Assembly (NCBI GenBank): GCA_026416455.1
Contig: JAOAFE010000007.1
Coordinates: 1 to 64,000 of the forward strand
Source of the DNA: Syntrophales bacterium
Lineage (GTDB): Bacteria; Desulfobacterota; Syntrophia; Syntrophales; UBA8958
Length of the DNA stretch: 64,000 nucleotides
Direction: 5' to 3'
This document shows, one piece after another, positions 56,308 through 64,000 of this stretch; the stretch's first letter is position 1; every line of letters starts with the position of its first letter. A model generated the notes under the pieces. The model was given only the letters and a program-made list of their open reading frames with translations, was not told where the DNA came from and ran no database searches. The position numbers and the translations under genes were made by a program.

Positions 56308-57510
56308 ATGAAAAAGCGCTGGTTTATTTTTTCTATTGGGGCGGCGAATTTCTTCTTTTCCCAACTTTATCGGACAACGAATGCGGTCTTGGCTCCGTAC
56401 TTAGTCAGGGATTTATCTTTAAACAGCGAAACCTTGGGTTTCCTTTCCGCTGTTTTCTTTTATTCTTTTGCCCTAAGTCAGATACCCATCCTGCTTGGGA
56501 TTGATAAAGTGGGCCCGCGACGGCTGATGACCACTTTTGGGGTCATCGGAGTGGCCGGAGCCATTATCTTCGCCAGTGCCGAGACGTCTACCATGGCCAT
56601 CTGGGGTCGCCTCCTTATGGGCGTTGGTATGTCGTGTGCTTTTATCGGTAGTCTGAAGCTCCTGTCGGTTTGGTTTCCTCCTGTAACCTTTGCCACCGTC
56701 TCTGGTTTGCTCACCTCGGTCGGAACGCTGGGGAACATCGTTTCCACCTCACCGCTTGCCTTCATGGCGGCTAAATTTGGCTGGCGGGAATCCTTTTTTA
56801 TTCTCGCGGTGGCTCACAGCTTGGTAATCATTCTCCTCTGGTTAATCGTGAGAGATAGACCGGAAGGGATGGAAGGGGTAGGTCACTGGCAAAGTCGGTC
56901 CTCTCATATTGGTCTTCTATTCAAATCAAAAGATTTCTGGTTTATTTCCATCGTCGCGTTTCTGCGCTACGGCACATTCGCCTCTCTCCAAGCCCTCTGG
57001 GCAGGGCCACTACTTATTATGGTTTTAAAAATGACACCCATAATGGCGGGGCACGTTATATTTGCCATGAATGTGGGTACAATAGTAGGGTTTCCGCTAT
57101 GGGGCCTCTTATCAGATCGGGTCTTTCATACACGAAAATATCTCGTTACGGTGGGAATATTTCTCATGGCAGTTGCAACTTTGTCGCTAAACACATTCGA
57201 CGGGGGGATAGGTCCTCTTCTACCGGGAGTCGTATTTTTTCTGATCGGGTTCTTTGCCACTTCCGGTCAGCTCATGTACGCTCAGATTAAGGAGCTTTTC
57301 CCCGCTTCCATGTCCGGTGCGGCTATGACAGGGATTAATTTTTTCAATATGCTGGGACCCGCTTTTTTCCTACAATTTCTGGGTCTTATGATGTCGTTTC
57401 TGTATCCCAATGATTCATTAGGTCCAGCCGCCTTCCGCATGGTCATCTATTTCTGTGTTTTTTGCCAGACTCTCGCTGGTTTTCTCAGCTTTTTCGCCCG
57501 AGAGAGATAA
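56308..57510 (+). CDS. Major facilitator superfamily transporter
   Basis: A 400-residue carrier with 12 predicted membrane helices. The helix 2-3 loop reads DKVGPRRLMTTFG, and RDRPEG follows helix 6. NTLGNI-type and GWRESFFILAV stretches match the nitrate/organophosphate-like MFS groups, but the substrate cannot be told. ATG 56308 (MKKRWFIFS) gives the expected short N-terminus before helix 1; a frame from 56242 lacks a ribosome site. It overlaps the convergent DUF6125-like gene by 26 bases. Confidence 0.82.
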   Translation: MKKRWFIFSIGAANFFFSQLYRTTNAVLAPYLVRDLSLNSETLGFLSAVFFYSFALSQIPILLGIDKVGPRRLMTTFGVIGVAGAIIFASAETSTMAIWGRLLMGVGMSCAFIGSLKLLSVWFPPVTFATVSGLLTSVGTLGNIVSTSPLAFMAAKFGWRESFFILAVAHSLVIILLWLIVRDRPEGMEGVGHWQSRSSHIGLLFKSKDFWFISIVAFLRYGTFASLQALWAGPLLIMVLKMTPIMAGHVIFAMNVGTIVGFPLWGLLSDRVFHTRKYLVTVGIFLMAVATLSLNTFDGGIGPLLPGVVFFLIGFFATSGQLMYAQIKELFPASMSGAAMTGINFFNMLGPAFFLQFLGLMMSFLYPNDSLGPAAFRMVIYFCVFCQTLAGFLSFFARER

Positions 57511-58012
57511 GCCAGGCACACGAAACGGCTGAATCAAATCCATCTGCGGGAGGGGAAGGAGGGGTAAAGAGCTTGTCCACTTGTGCCCGGGGGTCAATGT
57601 GAGTAAAAAAAGCGGTTCTAAGTCTTAAGGCCCCTTCGGTGCAGTCGTAATGGCTAAGGCCCCATCTTTGAGCGGCTTTCTGCGACGAACACCCTTTTGT
57701 TGCCATGATAAAGCTTATATCAGATTTTTTCTCGATTATAATGTCCTCGAAAGCGCACCAGTGAGAATGATTGAGAAAGGTGATCAGTTTATCGATACCC
57801 GATAAGTCCTTAGGCAAAATTTTAGAAAGACGGCGGGCTTCGTAGGCACCAAATTCACCTGCCAGATATAGCATGCCCTCTTTCGCCTGCTGGGGGGGAC
57901 AGTTTTTCTTCACCCATTCTTCGGTCAGAAACCACATAAAGTTGAAGCTATAAAGTAGCTCACGCATGGTCATGTATAGGTGGTCTTTTGACCACTCCTC
58001 AATAGGAAACAT
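57485..58012 (-). CDS. DUF6125-like cytosolic protein
   Basis: A 175-residue soluble protein. The pattern FEDIIIEKKSDISFIM, then CSSQKAAQRWGLSHYDC, THIDPR and a final CAWLISL follows a family of small proteins annotated DUF6125, whose members keep Cys in the CxxQxAR-type motif, a second Cys after GL, and CAW near the end. Here one Cys of the family's CxxCPPD region is replaced (LFTPPSP). A link to thiazoline-carboxylate hydrolases has been suggested for relatives; I cannot assign a reaction. Confidence 0.6.
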   Translation of the reverse strand: MFPIEEWSKDHLYMTMRELLYSFNFMWFLTEEWVKKNCPPQQAKEGMLYLAGEFGAYEARRLSKILPKDLSGIDKLITFLNHSHWCAFEDIIIEKKSDISFIMATKGCSSQKAAQRWGLSHYDCTEGALRLRTAFFTHIDPRAQVDKLFTPPSPPADGFDSAVSCAWLISLGRKS

Positions 58013-58089
58013 AATGTCCTCCTAGGTCGGTAATCATCTATCGTATACTAAAAATTCAACGGAAATTCGACATCCAATAGGTGTTTTTT

Positions 58090-58118
58090 TTGCGTAAAAA
58101 AGGAAAAAGGGGTATAAG
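58090..58118 (+). promoter_or_regulatory. Promoter for the OmpA-family gene
   Basis: TTGCGT (58090-58095), a 17-base spacer and TATAAG (58113-58118), 40 bases before ATG 58158, which follows AAAGGAGG. Confidence 0.5.
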
Positions 58119-58157
58119 TAGCGCTAAGCAATACCTTGCTAGAGAAAGGAGGTTGGG

Positions 58158-59699
58158 ATGATGAGAAAAATTCTTGGGGTTTTACTTGTTTTGGGAATTC
58201 TCATTGTGCTTTCATCAACGGCATTTGCCCAGGTACAAGCCGGGCGTTTTTCCATTGGACCTTATATAGGCGGACTTTCTTTTGATTCCGAAAGGTTAAT
58301 AAAAAACAGTTTGACTGGCGGTGTCCGTCTCGGTTACGACATTGGTCGTTATTTCGGGGTCGAAGGTACGTTGAGCGCTTTTTTCACCGATTATGAGAGA
58401 CCGGTCACGGGGAGCAAAAGTGTAGAAGGTCTAAATTACAGGTTAGAAGCGATTTTTAATATACTACCTAAGAGTTCAATCGTGCCTTTTCTCGCCGCTG
58501 GTGGGGGTGGGCAGGCGGTAGATTATCCGAAAAATTTGCCCAATGTCCACGGTCCTGTTCTCGCGTACGGTGGCGGCCTGAAGATATACTTCACCGAGAA
58601 TTGGCTGATACGGTATGACATCAGACACCTCTATCAGACAAAAGATGCCTTGAACGATATTGAGTACTCTGTGGGCATTACCTATCTATTCGGGGGAAAA
58701 CCCAAAAAAGCCATGGTCGTAGCTAAAGAAGAAGGTATTCCCGCCCCCATAAATTTACAGGCCTGGTCTAAGTCGGAGACGGAAAATAGTTTGGCCTGGG
58801 ATTCCGTTTTTGGGGCGAGGTCTTATCGAATATACAGGGATGGAAAATTCGTAGCTACGGCCGATACGAATAAGGCAGTGGATGCAGGTCTCAATCCCGG
58901 AACTCGTTATTGTTATCGGGTTACGGCCGTAGATTCTATGGGCAAAGAATCGCCGGCCAGTAACGAAGCATGCGCCAGTACGAAAGTCAAGGCCATTTCG
59001 GCCCCGACGGAGATAACCGCTAAGGCGGCTTCGGAGAGTCAAATTGACGTTAAATGGAAAGAGTCGGAGGGAGCAAAGGAATATAAAATATATCGTGACG
59101 GGAATTATCTAACGACCTCTAAGACACCGTTCCTTGCCGATACAGGCCTTAAAAGCTCAACCAGGTACTGTTATGCCGTAACAGCGGTGGGGGCAGATGG
59201 TAAAGAATCGGAACTGAGCCGGACAGCCTGCGATGAAACCTTGGCACCGCCAGCGGAGGCGAAGAAAGCAGCGGAAACGAAGGGTATGGTTCTGTCGGCA
59301 AAAGAAGAAAAGGCTGTGGCGGCGGTAGAGAAGGAACTGAGAGAAAAAGGTGAAGCGAGGATTAACATTCTCTTTGATTTTAATAAGGCTGTCGTAAAAC
59401 CTCAGTACCACAATGAGTTAAAGAAATTCGCCGCCGTTTTACTGCGCGATCCATCTCTCCATGTGGTAATCGAAGGTCATACAGATAACGTGGGGTCGGC
59501 GGACTACAACCTTAAACTCTCTCTGCGGAGGGCGGAAAGTGTAGTTAAGTACATGGTTGAGAAATTTGGCGTGCCTGCCTCACAGTTAACGGCGAAGGGG
59601 TACGGAAAAACCCGTCCTATTGCGGATAACAAAACCAAAGATGGCCGGGCAAAAAATAGGAGAGTCATGGCGGTCGTGGATTACGAGATTAAAAAATAA
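58158..59699 (+). CDS. OmpA-family outer-membrane protein with two FN3 domains
   Basis: A 513-residue exported protein. The signal peptide is about 1-25 (ending AFA). Residues 28-180 form an outer-membrane beta-barrel (FSIGPYIGGLSFD, GGVRLGYDIGRYFGVEGTLS). Two fibronectin type III domains follow (about 195-277 and 282-365; each with YRIYRDG/YKIYRDG and TRYCYRVTAV/TRYCYAVTAV). The C-terminal OmpA domain (about 395-511) has FDFNKAVVKPQYHNEL, VIEGHTDNVGSADYNLKLS and NRRVMAV, and would bind peptidoglycan. FN3 domains are probably periplasmic spacers. It is single in its transcript. Confidence 0.88.
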   Translation: MMRKILGVLLVLGILIVLSSTAFAQVQAGRFSIGPYIGGLSFDSERLIKNSLTGGVRLGYDIGRYFGVEGTLSAFFTDYERPVTGSKSVEGLNYRLEAIFNILPKSSIVPFLAAGGGGQAVDYPKNLPNVHGPVLAYGGGLKIYFTENWLIRYDIRHLYQTKDALNDIEYSVGITYLFGGKPKKAMVVAKEEGIPAPINLQAWSKSETENSLAWDSVFGARSYRIYRDGKFVATADTNKAVDAGLNPGTRYCYRVTAVDSMGKESPASNEACASTKVKAISAPTEITAKAASESQIDVKWKESEGAKEYKIYRDGNYLTTSKTPFLADTGLKSSTRYCYAVTAVGADGKESELSRTACDETLAPPAEAKKAAETKGMVLSAKEEKAVAAVEKELREKGEARINILFDFNKAVVKPQYHNELKKFAAVLLRDPSLHVVIEGHTDNVGSADYNLKLSLRRAESVVKYMVEKFGVPASQLTAKGYGKTRPIADNKTKDGRAKNRRVMAVVDYEIKK

Positions 59700-59722
59700 T
59701 TGCTAATTTGTACGGGCTTTAG

Positions 59723-59754
59723 GGGAGAAGGACGCGTTTTCTTCTCCCTTTTTT
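59723..59754 (+). terminator. Intrinsic terminator after the OmpA-family gene
   Basis: GGGAGAAG (59723-59730), a 10-nt loop, CTTCTCCC (59741-59748) and six T (59749-59754). Its T tract touches the stop codon of the convergent radical SAM gene. Confidence 0.85.
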
Positions 59755-60856
59755 ATGGGCATCGGAGGATGCCTCGAGCCCATAGGCAATCACCGCATAC
59801 GGGGAAAGGATTGGCAAGACAGTCAGTCTCGTTCGTCTCAGATAGGTCGCAGCCTCCACAATCCGTACATGGTGGAAAATCAAAGGAGCGGACACGGGCG
59901 CGAAAAGAGACAAAATCATCTTTATTCCAGATAGAAGAAAGCGATTCTTCGCCTATCCTTCCAAACTCGCAGTGATAGAATAACTTAGGCCTTTTACGGA
60001 TGAAGCAGGTGTAAGAATGGAGAAGGGGTGGGCATGGGCTTACCTGGCCTTGCCAGGAGATGGCAACACAACCGGCATGAATAAACGGACAGTAATTGCT
60101 CCTCGCCCCGAGGTAGAAATCGAGAAAACTGATATTAGAATAGGCGCTCATTACCTGCCCGAAGGGAGGGTAGGTTATACTATTGAAGTCCATGTTGGGC
60201 CAAATCCAAAGGGGAAACTGGGGGGTGCCTAAACTTTCGTAAAGGTTCGGTTTTACACGGTAGAGGATTTCCTCGACCATGTCTTCCCGATAGGGAATAA
60301 AATTGGTCACTAGTATAAACGAAGCCCCTATCGCCCTGGCTATTTCTCCTAAGGACGGAAGTTCACGGATGTTTTTTTTCATGGCCACAAATACAATGCC
60401 TATCCGAATCGGTTTAGCCCTTTTCACGCTCATCCGATAAAGAAATCTTACATTTTCTACCACTGTCGTAATAGATGCGCCCCTTCGGATGCCCTCGTAT
60501 GTACTTTCCGTTACGCCATCTATAGAGACAGACAGCTGGTCGAGACCTGCATCAAGAAGACGCATGGCCAAAACTTCATCGAGTAGGAGACCATTGGTGG
60601 TGATCTCTGTCCTTAGACCTCTTTCATGAGCACCGTTGATCATATCGGGTAATTGGGGATGGAGTAGCGGTTCACCTATGCCCGCCCAGGCCATGGTTTT
60701 GGGCCCGGGAAGGCCATCGAGGCTCTCCAAAATTTTTTTAAACGTGTACCAGTCCATATCTCCTTCCGGTTCACACCAAACACTTCGGATACAGGTCTCG
60801 CAGCGTAAATTACACCTCGTTGTAGGTTCGATGTAAATTTTTTGTAGATGATCCAT
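59753..60856 (-). CDS. Radical SAM/SPASM protein (tungsten-cofactor maturase-like)
   Basis: A 367-residue enzyme. The 4Fe-4S/SAM motif CNLRCETC lies at about 15-22 in YIEPTTRCNLRCETCIRSVW, followed by GIGEPLLHP and SIDGVTESTYEGIRRGAS. The C-terminal Cys-rich part has CPFIHAGCVAISWQGQVSPCPPLLHSY and CTDCGGCDLSETNETDC...CGDCLW, a SPASM-type auxiliary cluster domain. It resembles maturases found beside tungsten aldehyde oxidoreductases, but no such enzyme is here. ATG 60856 overlaps the VKOR stop (TGATG), settling the start. It is the last gene of the thiol operon. Confidence 0.8.
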   Translation of the reverse strand: MDHLQKIYIEPTTRCNLRCETCIRSVWCEPEGDMDWYTFKKILESLDGLPGPKTMAWAGIGEPLLHPQLPDMINGAHERGLRTEITTNGLLLDEVLAMRLLDAGLDQLSVSIDGVTESTYEGIRRGASITTVVENVRFLYRMSVKRAKPIRIGIVFVAMKKNIRELPSLGEIARAIGASFILVTNFIPYREDMVEEILYRVKPNLYESLGTPQFPLWIWPNMDFNSITYPPFGQVMSAYSNISFLDFYLGARSNYCPFIHAGCVAISWQGQVSPCPPLLHSYTCFIRKRPKLFYHCEFGRIGEESLSSIWNKDDFVSFRARVRSFDFPPCTDCGGCDLSETNETDCLANPFPVCGDCLWARGILRCP

Positions 60857-61332
60857 CAGCTGAAAGGCGGGTTGTGGTAAAGAGAATAAAGAGGAAGGAC
60901 GGTTCCACGGAAAAAGAAGGCAAATAAAATCAAACCGGCCAAGAAGGATAAGGCAGCGAGATAGTAGTTCATCTGTTTTGCATGGAGGGCAAAGAGGATA
61001 ACAAGCAAAAGGGCGAAGACAAGACAGTAGGGACAAAAGACGGCGTTTATGATCTGAAATCGCACGAGCCACACCTCTCCACCGAGGGCGCCGGATAGCA
61101 TCATCGTTCTTACGGGGTCGGTTATGGCCAAAAAGCGGGAAGGGAGGGGCAAGGAAAGGAGGAGGAGGAACGTCATAAAGATGATGCCTATATATTTAAG
61201 GTCAATACCGAAGAGATTGCCTTTGAGGAAGGCACAGGCGGTATCACAAAGATCATAATACACCATGATGCCGATTCCCACCAAAGGCAGGATGAAGTCA
61301 AAATAGTAGGCAGTGGAGCCCCTCATTCTCAT
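60856..61332 (-). CDS. VKOR-family disulfide-generating membrane protein
   Basis: A 158-residue membrane protein with about four helices. The quinone-facing CPYC pair lies in FCPYCLVFALL, and the loop Cys in DTACAFLKGNLFGI matches the VKOR pattern before an FGI turn; an extra Cys precedes it (DLCDTAC). Bacterial VKOR takes the place of DsbB, oxidising a periplasmic thioredoxin-like partner and passing electrons to quinone. The partner is probably the DsbA-like protein encoded 23 bases upstream. No fused thioredoxin domain is present. Confidence 0.82.
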   Translation of the reverse strand: MRMRGSTAYYFDFILPLVGIGIMVYYDLCDTACAFLKGNLFGIDLKYIGIIFMTFLLLLSLPLPSRFLAITDPVRTMMLSGALGGEVWLVRFQIINAVFCPYCLVFALLLVILFALHAKQMNYYLAALSFLAGLILFAFFFRGTVLPLYSLYHNPPFS

Positions 61333-61355
61333 GGAGATGTTCCTTTATGTAGGGT

Positions 61356-61919
61356 CTACAAAAGCCTTTTTAGGGCGTTTAAGATGTCATAGATACCTAC
61401 CATCTTTTCTTTTTTTCCTGCTCGTATTACCACACAGGTTGGAGTCGCATCTATCTTTTCCTCTTGAATGAGCATATTGTAACGGTTAAAGGCCTCTTTT
61501 ACCTCATATGTTACGTAATGTATCGACCTCTCCCGAAGGAAGTTGATAAGTTTTTCTTCTGAATTTACCTGTCTTTGTGCGGCTGCTTCCATCAGTGTAT
61601 TTCGGGCGCGAAATGCACTTTCGATATCGTTTTTCCCATGTATGGCATAAAGAAAGTATCGCGCGTAGAGGGGTGTAAGTTGGTTGTAGGGTACATCCAC
61701 CAAAGTCAACGTGATGACATTTTTCTTGAGGAGTTCCTTTAGTATGGGTTCCGCGTGAGGCTCCATGGCTCGACAGGGAGGACAGAAATAATCGGTAAAT
61801 AAGATTACCTCAGTTGGACCTGTGCCAAAAGTCGGAAAGGTTATACCCTGGGCACCAGTATCTGCCGTTAGAAGCAGGGTAGACATAAGAACCATTAATG
61901 AAATGAAAATACGCTTCAT
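61356..61919 (-). CDS. Periplasmic DsbA/DsbG-like thiol-disulfide protein
   Basis: A 187-residue exported protein with a signal peptide (about 1-23) and a thioredoxin fold with helical insert. The redox pair CPPC is in LFTDYFCPPCRAMEPH and the cis-Pro loop in DATPTCVVI. An additional Cys follows the cis-Pro (TPTC). It is the likely substrate oxidised by VKOR, or a reductase fed by CcdA; both are in the same operon, so direction of flow is open. GGAGGTG lies 12 bases before ATG 61919. Confidence 0.85.
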   Translation of the reverse strand: MKRIFISLMVLMSTLLLTADTGAQGITFPTFGTGPTEVILFTDYFCPPCRAMEPHAEPILKELLKKNVITLTLVDVPYNQLTPLYARYFLYAIHGKNDIESAFRARNTLMEAAAQRQVNSEEKLINFLRERSIHYVTYEVKEAFNRYNMLIQEEKIDATPTCVVIRAGKKEKMVGIYDILNALKRLL

Positions 61920-61964
61920 GGTCTAAGTAGCACCTCCTTGGCTATGGCAGCCACTTTTCGTTGT

Positions 61965-62099
61965 TTAACAGAAACATCTTACGGGGCACACTATGACCGG
62001 GACCTTGACGTCAATGACGGATGGTAAGACGGGGATCCGACAAACGGTAACTTTACTGTTTAATTTTGAGGTCGGACCTATCACACCACTTTTCGCCAT
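61965..62099 (-). CDS. Possible 44-residue Cys-containing small protein
   Basis: Six bases after the ccdA stop an ATG opens 44 codons to a TAA at 61965. The peptide is Val-rich with four Cys, three of them in the last seven residues (CPVRCFC), beginning MAKSGVIGPTSKL. A G run precedes the ccdA stop, but a good ribosome site is not evident, so coupling to ccdA would be needed. No family is recognised. It could be a small thiol or precursor peptide in a thiol/radical-SAM operon, or a chance frame in a 186-base gap. Confidence 0.3.
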   Translation of the reverse strand: MAKSGVIGPTSKLNSKVTVCRIPVLPSVIDVKVPVIVCPVRCFC

Positions 62100-62105
62100 G
62101 ATAAG

Positions 62106-62855
62106 TTATGCCCCCCAAAAAGGATTTCCTATAAAGTACAGCCCCAGCAGGGCAATTAAAGTTGCTGCACCTTTGCGAAACCACGTGCCCGCACTGTGCC
62201 AGAGGTTATTTTCGATCAGGCGACGGACAAAGGCTGTCGAACTTCCAGCCGCCACAATGGGCAGGCAATGACCAAGAGCAAAGAAGACTATGTATGTTAT
62301 GCCCGTAAGAACTTGTTTTTGAATTGTGATAATGGCTAGGATAGGAGCGATGAAGCCGAAAGTACAGGTGCCTGAAATGATGCCATAAGAAAGGCCCAGA
62401 ATAAAGGCCCCTGTCACACCTTTTAGTTTCAACCTGTATAGGAAACTGTTAGGAGTGGAGCAGGCTTTCACCCCAAACATGTCCAGGGCGACCCAAAGGA
62501 GGACGAGGCCGAGTATAATTTGCCAGACATTACCCACGTCACCCAACATTCTTCCCAAAAGAGCACAGATAATTCCTACCAGACTGATAGTTGTGAAGAG
62601 CCCGAGGGAGAAGGTGAGGGAATGAAAGAAAGCCGTAACTGTATTTACTGCCTTTTCTTGGCCTCCAACGTATGCGACGATGAGGGGGATGGATGCAATT
62701 TGGCAGGGACTGAAAATTACGCTAACGGTTCCCCAGATTAGGGAACCGAAGATGGCCACCGTCGGTGTACCAGTGATCCATTGATTGATCGTTTCGAATA
62801 TGGGTGTAATCACTCTTTTTCTCGCGGCGAATTTCTCTCGCGCCTTTTTATACAC
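62106..62855 (-). CDS. ccdA: CcdA/DsbD-type thiol transporter
   Basis: A 249-residue membrane protein with six hydrophobic helices. The two redox Cys sit in FSPCQIASIPLIVAYVGG and ISGTCTFGFIAPIL, the TM1/TM4 Cys of CcdA. A soluble stretch of about 30 residues precedes TM1. It moves reducing equivalents from cytosolic thioredoxin to periplasmic thiol proteins, in many anaerobes for cytochrome c or disulfide reduction. The GTG start at 62855 lacks a clear ribosome site; a start at an internal GTG (codon 15) is possible. Confidence 0.82.
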   Translation of the reverse strand: MYKKAREKFAARKRVITPIFETINQWITGTPTVAIFGSLIWGTVSVIFSPCQIASIPLIVAYVGGQEKAVNTVTAFFHSLTFSLGLFTTISLVGIICALLGRMLGDVGNVWQIILGLVLLWVALDMFGVKACSTPNSFLYRLKLKGVTGAFILGLSYGIISGTCTFGFIAPILAIITIQKQVLTGITYIVFFALGHCLPIVAAGSSTAFVRRLIENNLWHSAGTWFRKGAATLIALLGLYFIGNPFWGA

Positions 62856-62889
62856 ACCGAAGGAGCAAAAGGAAAGTTGTTTTTTTCAT

Positions 62890-63465
62890 CTAGTCAACCT
62901 GATCATGAGAAGAAATGCCCACCTGGTAGACATAGATCGGATCTCCGTGACAGGACGGGTGGTCATCTATGACCTGCTCGGCCTTCCATCCGGGCAGGGG
63001 AAAATTACAAGAGATTACTCGCGTGCCGGGGCGTAGCTCTCGGGTCAATTTTTCTGCCAACTTATCCATCACGTCTGGGAAGAGATAGCAAAAGATGATA
63101 TCGGCCTTTTTCAAATTTTCATGCCAAAAGTTTCGATAACTAATCTTTATCTTTTTCTTCCCCATCGTGCGGATTTTGGCCAAAACATACGTGAAAGGGT
63201 TGATTTCGTACCCTAGGGCGTAAGTGCCGTAACGTTGTACAGCTGCAACCAAGGCCCGTCCGTCCCCGCATCCGAGGTCAATAAAAAGCTCTCCCTCTTT
63301 CATGGGTACTCTTTCGAGGGCAATTCTCAATCGGTTAAGTGCCGTTGGGTGAAACATGGCGCCTCGTGTGATGGGCAACACGATAACGGTCGAGACGACG
63401 AGCAAGATCTTTATGATGAGGAGGACAGAGATAATAGCCGTCAGTACGATTAGGAGGTAAATCAC
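62890..63465 (-). CDS. Membrane-anchored class I SAM methyltransferase-like protein
   Basis: A 191-residue protein with one N-terminal membrane helix (about 2-34) and a short Rossmann methyltransferase domain. LFIDLGCGDGRALVAAVQRYG is motif I, ALGYEINPF the acidic loop, and ADIIFCYLFPDVMDKL motif IV. It resembles small methyltransferases of the lysine/histone-methyltransferase-like (DOT1-like) kind. Substrate unknown. GTG start at 63465, 26 bases after the upstream radical SAM gene and 34 bases before ccdA. Confidence 0.7.
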   Translation of the reverse strand: MIYLLIVLTAIISVLLIIKILLVVSTVIVLPITRGAMFHPTALNRLRIALERVPMKEGELFIDLGCGDGRALVAAVQRYGTYALGYEINPFTYVLAKIRTMGKKKIKISYRNFWHENLKKADIIFCYLFPDVMDKLAEKLTRELRPGTRVISCNFPLPGWKAEQVIDDHPSCHGDPIYVYQVGISSHDQVD

Positions 63466-63491
63466 CTGTAATTTGAAACCCCATCAACTTC

Positions 63492-64000
63492 TCATAGCGA
63501 GGAAAGAGCGATTAAATCTTTAATATCGACATGGTTTTTTTCATCTATCCGAAGCCCTTGTTCGATTAAAGACAGAACAAGAGCCTTTTCTTCGGGGAAC
63601 TTATAGCCTTCGTAATCTTGCCGAAACAAAAGGGTCCCCCGCTCGTTCGTCCAGGCATTCATGGCGTGGTCAAAACAGACACGGGAATTAACCTCGAGTC
63701 TCGAAATCATAAGTTTCAGTTCTTCAAGACGTTCATGGGGTGAAGAGAGGGTAAACTTTCCCTCTTCGAACTCCTTGAACAACGGGGTACCGGGTCTAGG
63801 TACTAAGGGTCGGGATCTGATATAGTGAGGATTGATGGCATTCAGAACGCGGGCTGTATTCTCTGCATGCTGTCTCCATCTCTCCCTGCCCCCTAAATCC
63901 GGCATCCAATACTCCGATACCTCAAAACCAGCTTCTATTGCCTTAATTCCACCTTCAATTTGCTCGGCACTGGATACTCCCTTGTTTACCCGTTTCAAAA
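63492..64000 (-). CDS. Radical SAM protein, C-terminal part (cut by window end)
   Basis: The last 169 codons of a larger protein; the start and the CxxxCxxC motif lie beyond the window. NKGVSSAEQIEGGIKAIEAGFEVSEYWMPDLGG, INPHYIRSRPLVPRPGTPLFKEFEEGKF, and SRVCFDHAMNAW match the C-terminal half of radical SAM proteins of the Elp3/HemN-like superfamily (B12-independent) that are common in anaerobes. The precise reaction is unknown. Confidence 0.75.
   Translation of the reverse strand, partial: LKRVNKGVSSAEQIEGGIKAIEAGFEVSEYWMPDLGGRERWRQHAENTARVLNAINPHYIRSRPLVPRPGTPLFKEFEEGKFTLSSPHERLEELKLMISRLEVNSRVCFDHAMNAWTNERGTLLFRQDYEGYKFPEEKALVLSLIEQGLRIDEKNHVDIKDLIALSSL

Noticed and set aside
60857..61072. 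N-terminal extension of the radical SAM protein by 72 residues
   Set aside because: The extension is the VKOR coding region in another frame; the TGATG junction at 60858-60854 gives a coupled start.
61993..62271. A 92-codon plus-strand frame opposite the end of ccdA
   Set aside because: Most of it is antisense to ccdA; no family, no ribosome site.

Overview
The window reads as a chromosome segment of an anaerobic, Gram-negative, motile or chemotactic bacterium, most likely a member of Desulfobacterota (former Deltaproteobacteria). The Gram-negative envelope is shown by an OmpA-family protein, heptosyltransferase-type GT9 and RseP. A Sec-containing HesB-like protein, a split biotin carboxylase/carboxyltransferase pair, a radical SAM/SPASM enzyme and a VKOR/CcdA disulfide relay fit the anaerobic deltaproteobacterial picture. 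The taxonomic placement is inference from gene content; there is no rRNA gene here.

Layout. 1-700 is the decayed edge of a mobile island: an IS3-type transposase fragment joined to the N-terminus of a tyrosine integrase, next to arm-type repeats and the 3' end of tRNA-Ala(CGC). 800-5000 holds two tandem PilT-family retraction ATPases and a degenerate receiver protein, then a TPR protein and a HesB-like selenoprotein on the other strand. 5000-12500 has an MrfA/YprA-type helicase, an ADP-forming acyl-CoA synthetase/GNAT fusion, a chemoreceptor, and a J-domain protein with four 28-29 residue repeats. 12500-17000 is a surface-glycan cluster (GT39-like, GT9, two zinc-ribbon methyltransferases). 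17000-24300 holds an aminotransferase, acylphosphatase, NAD-dependent DNA ligase, HIT, LapA-like, MogA and EF-G2-like genes. 24400-31700 holds a two-subunit biotin-dependent carboxylase, secA and argJ.

31800-51100 is a long, dense housekeeping block, mostly overlapping by ATGA. It carries translation genes (rpsB, tsf, pyrH, frr), undecaprenyl and phospholipid synthesis (uppS, cdsA, psd, pssA), the MEP pathway (dxr, ispG), rseP, tsaB, asd, rsmD, coaD, proS and a bifunctional rel. It ends with an amidase, rph, rdgB and tRNA-Pro(TGG). 51200-53250 is an NAD salvage pair (pncB-pncA). 53250-58000 has a NEW3-protein/ABC-2 exporter operon, an MFS carrier and a DUF6125-like protein. 58100-59700 is an OmpA protein with two FN3 domains. 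59750-64000 is a minus-strand operon with methyltransferase, CcdA, a tiny Cys-containing ORF, a DsbA-like thiol protein, VKOR and a radical SAM/SPASM enzyme; a second radical SAM protein is cut by the window end.

The points most worth a second look are the UGA-containing HesB-like gene with its SECIS-like hairpin; the divergent carboxyltransferase; a Shine-Dalgarno-led 23-codon ORF that runs through a terminator-like hairpin into the secA start; the J-domain/helical-repeat protein; the disulfide-relay/radical SAM operon with a small Cys peptide; and the integrase/IS scar at tRNA-Ala. No stretch above 300 bases lacks a gene or gene remnant, apart from the island edge at 484-722 and the tRNA promoter region, both described below.
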